The translations under genes and the position numbers were made by a program. The notes beneath the pieces are model-generated. The model saw only the letters and a list, made by a program, of their open reading frames with translations, had not been told where the DNA came from and did no database searches. A stretch of DNA of 64,000 nt, taken from assembly GCF_006442965.1 (NCBI RefSeq), contig NZ_VFWX01000002.1, forward strand, positions 372,001-436,000, in the 5' to 3' direction. Below are positions 58,154-64,000 of this stretch, one piece after another. Positions within the stretch are counted from its first letter, which is position 1. The number at the start of each line of letters is the position of its first letter. Source of the DNA: Mesorhizobium sp. CU3 (GTDB lineage Bacteria > Pseudomonadota > Alphaproteobacteria > Rhizobiales > Rhizobiaceae).

Positions 58154-59044
58154 ATGCGCCAATTGATTGCCGCCGCCGTCCAGATCTCCTGCACGGATCA
58201 GGTCGAGGAAAACCTCGACAAGATCGAAGGCCATGTCCGCGAAGCCGCCAGCCGCGGCGCCGGGCTGGTCGTGCTGCAGGAGCTGTTCGAAGGCGTCTAT
58301 TTCTGCATGGACGAGGACCGGCGCCACAATGCCCGCGCCCTCCCCCTCGACGGCCATCCGACGATCGCTCGGATGTCGGCGCTGGCGCATGAGACTGGCG
58401 CCGTCCTGCCGGTATCGCTGTTCGAACGCGACGGCTCGCGCCTCTACAACACGCTGGTGATGATCGACGCCGACGGCAAGGTGCTGGGCCGCTACCGCAA
58501 GAGCCACATCCCGAACAGCCCGGGTTATAGCGAAAAGCTCTATTTCGCCGACGGCGACACCGGGTTTCGCGTTTTCGAAACCGCAGTCGGCAAGGTCGGC
58601 GCCGGTGTCTGCTGGGATCAGTGGTTCCCCGAAGCCGCCCGCGCCATGGTGCTGATGGGCGCCGAGCTGCTGGTCTATCCGACGGCGATAGGTTCCGAGC
58701 CCTCCTACAAGGGCTGGGATTCACGCGACCATTGGCAGCGCGTCATGCAAGGCCATGCCGGCGCCAATCTGACGCCGGTCATCGCCGCCAACCGCATCGG
58801 CACCGAGAGCGGCGCGGCCAACGAGATCACCTTCTACGGCTCGTCCTTCATCGCCGACCACACCGGCGCCAAGCTCGCAGAAGCCGACCGCGTCTCGGAC
58901 AGCGTGATCACCGCGGCGCTCGACCTCGACGCGATCGCCGCGGCCCGCAGCAGTTGGGGCGTTTTCCGCGATCGGCGTCCCGATCTCTACGGCGTTTTGC
59001 TGGAGCCGACGCCGGGCCGCCTGCTGGCCAAGAAAGCGGCTTGA
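58154..59044 (+). CDS. aguB: N-carbamoylputrescine amidase
   Basis: This 296-aa nitrilase-superfamily enzyme hydrolyses N-carbamoylputrescine to putrescine, CO2 and ammonia, completing the agmatine route started by aguA. The catalytic triad is Glu43 (LQELFEG), Lys116 (YRKSHIP) and Cys153 (GVCWDQWFPE). The start ATG has GAGGTGAG just upstream. It is third in the polyamine operon, 8 nt after the second deiminase gene and 42 nt before the binding-protein gene. Confidence 0.94.
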   Translation: MRQLIAAAVQISCTDQVEENLDKIEGHVREAASRGAGLVVLQELFEGVYFCMDEDRRHNARALPLDGHPTIARMSALAHETGAVLPVSLFERDGSRLYNTLVMIDADGKVLGRYRKSHIPNSPGYSEKLYFADGDTGFRVFETAVGKVGAGVCWDQWFPEAARAMVLMGAELLVYPTAIGSEPSYKGWDSRDHWQRVMQGHAGANLTPVIAANRIGTESGAANEITFYGSSFIADHTGAKLAEADRVSDSVITAALDLDAIAAARSSWGVFRDRRPDLYGVLLEPTPGRLLAKKAA

Positions 59045-59086
59045 TCGAACGGCCCGGCACACCCGGGCCAACCAACGGAGGAAATG

Positions 59087-60172
59087 ATGAAACGCTGGCT
59101 CGCGCTCGCCGCGGCATGCCTTTTCGCGACCTCGGTTAAGGCCGAGGAAAAGGTCCTGCATCTCTATTCCTGGGAGTCCTATTTCGGACCGGGCACGATC
59201 GAGAAATTCGAGGCCGAAACCGGCATCAAGGTCACCTACGACATATTCGATTCCAACGACATGGTCGAGACCAAGATCCTGACCGGCGGTTCCGGCTATG
59301 ACCTGATCACCATCAACCTGTCGCCGCATCTGCGGCGCGAATTGCCGACCGGCGTCTGGGCGGAGCTCGACAAGAGCCGCCTGTCGAACCTCGGCAATCT
59401 CGACCCCGCCCTTGAAGCCCGCCTCGACGAGGTCGACAAGGGCGGAGCCCATGGCGTGCCGTGGATGTGGGGCACGACCGGCGTCGGCTACAATGTCGAC
59501 AAGGTGCGCGCGATCATGCCCAACGCGCCGGTCGACTCGCTGCGCATGCTCTTCGATCCGGAGATCGTCAAGAATTTCGCGCCCTGCGGCGTCACCATGC
59601 TCGACGACGCCGAACAGGTGCTGGGCTTGGCGCTGATCTATCTTGGTCTCGATCCGGACACCACCGATCCGCAGGTGTTGCAGAAGGCAGTGGATGTGGT
59701 CGCCAAGGTGCGCCCTTACGTGCGCAAATTCCACTCGTCCAGCTACATCAACGATCTTGCTGAAGGCGACGCCTGCGTCTCGCTCGGCTTCTCCGGCGAC
59801 ATGCACATCGCCGACATAAGGGCCAAGGAAGCCAAGCGCCCCTATTCCATCGCCTATCGCCTGTCGAAGGAAGGCAATCTGGTGTGGGCCGACATATTGG
59901 CGATCCCCGCCGACGCTCCGCATCCGGAAGCCGCCCACGCCTTCATCGACTTCGTGCTGCGCCCCGAAATCGCGGCGTCCGCCGCCTCCGACACCGGCTT
60001 CTCGACGGCCAACAAGGCGGCTCTAGCGCTGCTCGACGAAAAACTGCGCTCCAATCCTGATCTCTATCCGTCGCAAGAAGCGCAAAAGCGCTTCCATCTG
60101 CCGAAGGCGCTCGACCAGAAGGCGCTCAAGATGTGGTCAAGAGCCTGGGATCACGCCAAGGGGCTGGAGTAG
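59087..60172 (+). CDS. Polyamine-type ABC transporter substrate-binding protein (PotD/PotF-like)
   Basis: This 361-aa periplasmic protein has a signal peptide (LALAAACLFATSVKAEE) and the PotD/PotF fold, opening VLHLYSWESYFGPGTIEKFE and including MWGTTGVGYNVDKV and NLVWADILAIPADAPHPEAA. It should bind putrescine, spermidine or a related amine. GGAGG favours the ATG at 59087 over 59084. No permease or ATPase genes follow; the cluster ends at a hairpin, so it must use a transporter encoded elsewhere or serve as a sensor. Confidence 0.9.
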   Translation: MKRWLALAAACLFATSVKAEEKVLHLYSWESYFGPGTIEKFEAETGIKVTYDIFDSNDMVETKILTGGSGYDLITINLSPHLRRELPTGVWAELDKSRLSNLGNLDPALEARLDEVDKGGAHGVPWMWGTTGVGYNVDKVRAIMPNAPVDSLRMLFDPEIVKNFAPCGVTMLDDAEQVLGLALIYLGLDPDTTDPQVLQKAVDVVAKVRPYVRKFHSSSYINDLAEGDACVSLGFSGDMHIADIRAKEAKRPYSIAYRLSKEGNLVWADILAIPADAPHPEAAHAFIDFVLRPEIAASAASDTGFSTANKAALALLDEKLRSNPDLYPSQEAQKRFHLPKALDQKALKMWSRAWDHAKGLE

Positions 60173-60194
60173 CGCAGATCAAGCGAGCATGCCG

Positions 60195-60220
60195 GGTCAG
60201 GTTCGAGCTGGGGCCTGACC
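60195..60220. terminator. Hairpin between convergent genes
   Basis: GGTCAGG pairs with CCTGACC across a 12-nt loop, between the binding-protein gene (plus) and the ABM gene (minus). No T-run on either side, so it is only a candidate bidirectional terminator. Confidence 0.45.
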
Positions 60221-60238
60221 ATCTGAGCCGCCGCACTG

Positions 60239-60562
60239 TTAATCCCCAACGACGCCTGTCGACACCAGGGTTTCGAAATACTCGACCTTGAGGTCAAACG
60301 ATTTGAGCAGCTTCTGGGTACTTGGCTTGACGACGGCGTCATCGAAATCGCCTTTGATGAAATGCGCAGCCGCATCCATGTTTTCCCAGAAGCTCATGAC
60401 CACGAGTTCGTTGTCGGTTCCGTTGACCTTGCGCGCCAGTGTCGCGCCGAGATGACCGGGAAGTTCGGCCATCTCGACGAAAGTTGTCCGCCGCAAGTGA
60501 TCCGCATAGGTGTCCAGCACCTCGTCGGAGCCGGCGAAGGCCCGCCAGAAACGAATGATCAT
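60239..60562 (-). CDS. ABM-like (antibiotic biosynthesis monooxygenase) domain protein
   Basis: This 107-aa dimeric alpha-beta barrel-type protein starts IIRFWRAFAGSDEVLDTYADHL and includes PGHLGATLARKVNGTDNELVVMSFWENMDAAAHF. This is the ABM/EthD-like pattern, used for small cofactor-free oxygenases, heme-degrading enzymes and stress proteins. The activity cannot be fixed. The ATG at 60562 has GGAGGGG upstream; the longer frame to 60694 overlaps the kinase gene and is not used. It follows the histidine kinase gene by 61 bp and might be co-transcribed. Confidence 0.78.
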   Translation of the reverse strand: MIIRFWRAFAGSDEVLDTYADHLRRTTFVEMAELPGHLGATLARKVNGTDNELVVMSFWENMDAAAHFIKGDFDDAVVKPSTQKLLKSFDLKVEYFETLVSTGVVGD

Positions 60563-60623
60563 GCTTTCCCCTCCGGGTTGCGATTGATCGCCGGATGATT
60601 TCCGGGCTGATCGAAACACCAAG

Positions 60624-61868
60624 CTAAACCGTCGCGAACACCACCGTCTGCAGCAGCCCGCCGCTCGGCCGGTTCTCCAGCCGGATCGTTCCACCGTAGC
60701 GCTCGATGATTTCCTTGGCGATTGCCAGTCCGAGGCCGGCGCCGGGAATGAATTGCGTGCGCGCCGGATCGACGCGGAAGAAAGGTTCGAAGGCCTTGTT
60801 CAAAAGATCCGGCGGGATGCCCGGTCCGCGATCGGCGATGGCGAGAACGGCCTGGCCGCGCTGGGCGGAAAGCGAGACGGTGCAGTTCTTGCCATGCGTC
60901 GCCGCGTTGACGATCAGGTTGCGGAGCGCGCGCCGCAGGCCGAGCGCGCCGGCCTTCACCGAGACCTTGTCGAGATGGTCGACCGAGACGGCGTGGCCGA
61001 GCGTGACCATTTCCGCCTCGATGTCGCGGACCAGCCGGTCGAGTTCCAGCGGCTCGACCGCGTCCTGATTGACCTCCTCGCGCACCAGGCGGATGGCGCT
61101 GTCGGCGATGCGGTCGAGCTCGTCGAGGTCGCTCAGCCATTTTTCGCGGTCCTCGTCGAGGAACTCGGCTCTGAGCCGCATTCTAGTCATCGGCGTCCTG
61201 AGGTCATGACCGGCGGCTGCGACCAGGCGCATGCGGCTTTCCATCGCCGTCTTCAACCGCTCCGACAGCTCGTTCAGCGCGCGCGCTGTCGCCCGCACTT
61301 CGGCCGGTCCTTTTTCCGGCACGGCCGCCAAAACACCGTCCGATCCGATCTTGCTGACGGTGGCTTCAAGCATTTCCAGCGGCCGCACCAGCACGCCGGT
61401 GAAGTAGATCGATACCGGCGTTGCGCCGAGCACGATCAGCGCCATCCAGCCCGCCAACCCGTACCAGACATCGCGCGGCGGGCCGAAATCGGGAACGTCG
61501 ACGATCATCCAGCGATTGTCGGGCAGCGCGACCGAGGCGACCATGCCGGGCCTGCCCTCGTTGCGGGTGACGACGGCCGACACATCGAGGCCGTCATGGC
61601 GAAGGATTTCGTTCAGCACCCGCGTATGCTTGCGGTCTGCGATGCCGGCTGCCGGACGGTCGCTGACGGTCACCGGCGCATCGCCTGCACTCTGCGCGTG
61701 GCCGGGAACGAGTTGCACCATGTATTGTATCTGATGCGCCAGCGGCCCCATGACCAGTTCGGGCGAAGGGCCGCCGAGCACCTTCACCGCAACGAAGGTC
61801 GCAAGCCCAACCACGCCGAGGATCGAGACGACGAGAAGGATGATCAACCGGCGGCGCAGTGAGGTCAT
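60624..61868 (-). CDS. Sensor histidine kinase (EnvZ/OmpR type)
   Basis: This 414-aa membrane kinase has a TM helix (8-30), a periplasmic sensor loop (31-135), a second TM (137-160), HAMP (160-213), HisKA with His221 in GHDLRTPMTRM and an HATPase domain with NLIVNAATHG, DRGPGIPP and GAGLGLAIAKEI. It phosphorylates the response regulator, whose gene overlaps it by 4 nt (ATGA). The loop has no recognisable sensor fold. Its neighbours (Spy-like protein, efflux adaptor) suggest an envelope or drug/metal stress signal. Confidence 0.94.
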   Translation of the reverse strand: MTSLRRRLIILLVVSILGVVGLATFVAVKVLGGPSPELVMGPLAHQIQYMVQLVPGHAQSAGDAPVTVSDRPAAGIADRKHTRVLNEILRHDGLDVSAVVTRNEGRPGMVASVALPDNRWMIVDVPDFGPPRDVWYGLAGWMALIVLGATPVSIYFTGVLVRPLEMLEATVSKIGSDGVLAAVPEKGPAEVRATARALNELSERLKTAMESRMRLVAAAGHDLRTPMTRMRLRAEFLDEDREKWLSDLDELDRIADSAIRLVREEVNQDAVEPLELDRLVRDIEAEMVTLGHAVSVDHLDKVSVKAGALGLRRALRNLIVNAATHGKNCTVSLSAQRGQAVLAIADRGPGIPPDLLNKAFEPFFRVDPARTQFIPGAGLGLAIAKEIIERYGGTIRLENRPSGGLLQTVVFATV

Positions 61869-62590
61869 GTCTCGGCCTCAGCGGTCTCGACGCGCGCGGT
61901 GAGCTGGTAGCCGCCATTGCGCACCGTCTTGAACAGCGCCGCCTCGCCCGCTTCGGCGAACTTCTTGCGCAGCCGGCTGACCAGCACGTCGACGGAGCGC
62001 TCCAGCGGATCGCGCTCGCGCCCTTGCGTCAGGTCGAGCAGCTGGTCTCGCGAGAGCAGCCTGCCGGGACGGTCGAGGAAGACCTGCAGCAGATCGAACT
62101 CGGCGCCGGTCAGGTCGACAGCCGCGCCCTCGGCATCGATCACCTTGCGCGTGTCCGGCTCCAGCCGGTAGCCGGCGAAATGATAGACGCGCACCTTGGG
62201 CGGTGCCGTCTCTTCCGGCGCGGCGCGCCTAAGCACGGCGCGGATGCGGGCCGAAAGCTCGCGCGGGTTGAACGGCTTGCCGAGATAGTCGTCGGCGCCA
62301 AGCTCCAGCCCGATGATGCGGTCGACATCCTCTTTTAGCGCCGTCAACAGGATCACCGGTATATGCGGCTTGCGGTCGCGCAAGGACCGGCAGATGTCGA
62401 GCCCCGAGCCGTCCGGCAGCATGACGTCGAGCACGATGAGGTCGAACTGGCCTGCGCCAAGCTTCTGCTCGCACTCGCGCCGGTCCGCCGCCACCGAGAC
62501 GCGAAACCCTTGGCCGTCGAGATAGCGCCCGAGCAGCGTGCGGATTTCGCGGTCGTCGTCGACGACGAGGATATGGGGTTGCGCCTGCAT
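61865..62590 (-). CDS. OmpR-family response regulator
   Basis: This 241-aa regulator has a receiver domain (5-118) with the acidic pocket DDD (11-13), phospho-acceptor Asp55 in [13 protein letters not shown] and the conserved Lys in [11 protein letters not shown]-terminal winged helix (about 135-230) contains [21 protein letters not shown] and [14 protein letters not shown]. The start at 62590 ([13 protein letters not shown]) is preferred over a longer open frame to 62773. It overlaps the kinase gene by 4 nt and is divergent from the Spy-like gene, with four heptamer sites between. Confidence 0.95.
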   Translation of the reverse strand: MQAQPHILVVDDDREIRTLLGRYLDGQGFRVSVAADRRECEQKLGAGQFDLIVLDVMLPDGSGLDICRSLRDRKPHIPVILLTALKEDVDRIIGLELGADDYLGKPFNPRELSARIRAVLRRAAPEETAPPKVRVYHFAGYRLEPDTRKVIDAEGAAVDLTGAEFDLLQVFLDRPGRLLSRDQLLDLTQGRERDPLERSVDVLVSRLRKKFAEAGEAALFKTVRNGGYQLTARVETAEAET

Positions 62591-62684
62591 TACCGGCCCG
62601 CCTCGTATTGTTCGTCTCTGATTATAGGAAGAGCCGCGCATCAGCGGCATGGAAAATTGCAACCGAGTGTTTCTGCCGGGCATG

Positions 62685-62732
62685 CGGAAACATTCGGAAA
62701 CAAATCTCCATTTTGCGGAAACCTTCGGCAAC
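62685..62732. promoter_or_regulatory. Four CGGAAAC-type heptamers, probable response-regulator operator
   Basis: CGGAAAC occurs at 62685, 62695 and 62716 and CGGCAAC at 62726. The members of each pair are 10 bp apart, and the pairs are 31 bp apart, so all four sites fall on one face of the helix. This is the direct-repeat layout bound by OmpR-family dimers. It sits in the 215-bp divergent promoter region of the two-component system and the Spy-like gene. Confidence 0.65.
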
Positions 62733-62805
62733 GCTGAGCCGCAAAGCGGCAAAAGAGGCTTCCTATCCTCCATGCATCCGAAGCACGCAGGAAAGGAACA
62801 ACGTC

Positions 62806-63480
62806 ATGCGAAGCAGACTTTTGGCGCTCGGCCTCTTCTCGGTCACGGCCATCCACCCGGTGCTCGCCGCGCAGCCGGAGCCCGGCGCGCCAGGCGACCA
62901 GCCGCCCGCCATTGACAGGCAGGACGATGCGGGGCCCGGACGGGCACCCTGGCACGGCCCGCGCTGGGCAATGCGGCACGGACCGGAGGATTTCGGCCCT
63001 CGTCATATGGGCCCGCCGCCGCCCGAAATGCTCGCGGCTCATCTGTCGTTGCTGGAGACCCGCATCGGCATCCGCTCCGAGCAGCTCGACGCCTGGCGCG
63101 ACTACACCAGCGCGCTGCAGGCGGTGCTGGCGCCGCCGCCGCGGCCCGATTTCGGCCCGGGCGGCACCGGGGCTCCGGGCGCCGATGGCCCCCCGCCGGC
63201 AGACGGACCAAAGGCTCGCGATCCCTTCGCCTTCCAGGAAAAGCTGGCCGACGATGTCACGGCGCGCGCCCAATCGGCGGCCAAGCTGAAGGACGCGATC
63301 GCCGCGCTCCGCACCAAGCTGACGCCCGATCAGCTGCAAATCCTTGCTTCGGCGGATCGACCGCACGGCCCGCCCCCCGGTCCCTGGGGCGGTCCGCCGG
63401 ATGCAGCCGGACCCGGAGGTCCGCCCGCCGAGGGCGGACAGCTCCCGCCACCCCTACCCCGGAATGGCGAGCAACTCTGA
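62806..63480 (+). CDS. Spy/CpxP-like periplasmic protein, Pro/Gly-rich
   Basis: This 224-aa exported protein has a signal peptide to about residue 22 ([11 protein letters not shown]). The region 75-180 has the helical features of Spy/CpxP/LTXXQ proteins, with [12 protein letters not shown] and [10 protein letters not shown] (172-176). The ends and centre are unusually rich in Pro, Gly and His (residues 25-75, 108-140, 180-224). Spy-like proteins act as periplasmic chaperones or metal-responsive sensors. It faces a two-component system and precedes an efflux adaptor, which supports an envelope-stress function. Confidence 0.72.
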   Translation: MRSRLLALGLFSVTAIHPVLAAQPEPGAPGDQPPAIDRQDDAGPGRAPWHGPRWAMRHGPEDFGPRHMGPPPPEMLAAHLSLLETRIGIRSEQLDAWRDYTSALQAVLAPPPRPDFGPGGTGAPGADGPPPADGPKARDPFAFQEKLADDVTARAQSAAKLKDAIAALRTKLTPDQLQILASADRPHGPPPGPWGGPPDAAGPGGPPAEGGQLPPPLPRNGEQL

Positions 63481-63592
63481 CCCGGTGGCGCCGGCCGGCC
63501 CGATGACCCACCCGTTCTAGGGCCGGCCGGTTCTTCACCTCCAACGAAATCGCATCGCGCCGCCGCCCGAGCGGCGCGAAACGGAGAGCACC

Positions 63593-63787
63593 ATGTGGGA
63601 AGCGTTCATGCTGCTGCGCCAGATCGCATCCGTCGCGCCCGGCCTGGCGATCGGCCGCCGCGCTCCGCAACCGACCCTTCCGGCCGACATGATCAAGGAC
63701 GCGATCCGCTTGAACTTCGAAGGATATCGGCTGTCGCTTCCGATCGCTTCGCCGAAGATCAAAACCGATGACCGTAAAATTGCGTAA
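63593..63787 (+). CDS. 64-aa hypothetical protein overlapping the efflux adaptor gene
   Basis: A short frame starts at the ATG at 63593 with GGAGAGC upstream. It reads MWEAFMLLRQIASVAPGLAIG, then a Pro-containing part and a basic tail. It overlaps the next gene's ATG (63768) by 20 nt in another frame, so translation would be coupled. No family recognised. It could be a leader that sets efflux-gene expression or a small membrane-associated protein. Confidence 0.5.
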   Translation: MWEAFMLLRQIASVAPGLAIGRRAPQPTLPADMIKDAIRLNFEGYRLSLPIASPKIKTDDRKIA

Positions 63788-64000
63788 GAAACACCTTCTC
63801 CTGCTTGCCCTGCTGGTCGTGGCCGCCGTCGTCGTCGCGCTCAACGCCTATGGCCGCGCCACGCCCGAACCGGCGCCGGCCGCCACGCCGGTGCGGGCGG
63901 CGACGCTCACCGTTGCGGTGGAGAAGGTCGTCCCCCAAACCGTCACGGCCTCGATCAGCGCGACCGGCACAGTCGCGGCCTGGCAGGAAGCGACGATCGG
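63768..64000 (+). CDS. RND efflux periplasmic adaptor (membrane fusion protein), N-terminus only
   Basis: The frame from the ATG at 63768 is open to the right edge (77 codons). It begins with a basic stretch and an uncleaved membrane anchor (KKHLLLLALLVVAAVVVAL), followed by a Pro/Ala linker and VEKVVPQTVTASISATGTV, the usual first beta strand of HlyD/RND adaptors. It would join an inner-membrane RND pump to an outer-membrane channel. The pump gene presumably follows outside the window. Confidence 0.82.
   Translation, partial: MTVKLRKKHLLLLALLVVAAVVVALNAYGRATPEPAPAATPVRAATLTVAVEKVVPQTVTASISATGTVAAWQEATI

Overview
The window reads as core chromosome of a Rhizobiales alphaproteobacterium, most likely Mesorhizobium or a close Phyllobacteriaceae relative. 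This is inferred from high GC, the gene families and order, several rhizobial-type intergenic palindromic repeats, a chromosomal PHB synthase and a Tad/Cpa pilus locus. No replication origin, CRISPR array, integrase or transposase was seen.

Layout. 1-5.5 kb: a partial TerB-like protein, then a tandem glycine riboswitch in front of gcvT-gcvH-gcvP, the glycine cleavage system. 5.5-15 kb (minus strand): a membrane diguanylate cyclase and a Tad pilus operon, cpaB-cpaC-small lipoprotein-cpaE-cpaF-tadB-tadC-(repeat)-tadD, with no pilin, prepilin peptidase or pseudopilin genes in view. 15-26 kb: parE, a FUSC transporter, a DUF2336 protein, a MaoC hydratase/CitE-like lyase pair, a nitroreductase/flavin reductase/methyltransferase set, a repeat-bearing exported protein and a lysophospholipid acyltransferase. 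26-33.6 kb: thrS, a class D beta-lactamase, yidD, a LysR regulator, an Fe-S scaffold-like protein, folE, hisI and a patatin.

33.7-37.0 kb is an AT-richer accessory island. It starts at a truncated copy of a dispersed repeat and encodes a sedolisin (S53) protease, a small ORF and a lipoprotein. 37-47 kb returns to core metabolism: recJ, a DUF6434 protein, glpX, hom, a class I aminotransferase, phaC and an M15-like lipoprotein. A tRNA-Glu gene at 47.25 kb precedes a second accessory segment (47.5-53.8 kb). That segment has an O-antigen ligase/polymerase-like membrane protein, an exported beta-helix protein and a two-gene operon made of an FMO-like flavoprotein and a fused thioesterase/ATP-grasp enzyme. 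This operon is the most unusual coding arrangement in the window.

55-60.2 kb is a polyamine module: a divergent LysR regulator, two tandem agmatine deiminases (the second probably Tat-exported), N-carbamoylputrescine amidase and an orphan polyamine-type binding protein. 60.2-64 kb holds an ABM-domain protein and an OmpR/EnvZ-type two-component system. These are divergent from a Spy/CpxP-like periplasmic protein, a small ORF and the start of an RND efflux adaptor. Between the divergent genes lie four CGGAAAC-like heptamers with helical spacing, a likely response-regulator operator.

All functional calls are from reading the sequence and remembered family features. No database search was run.
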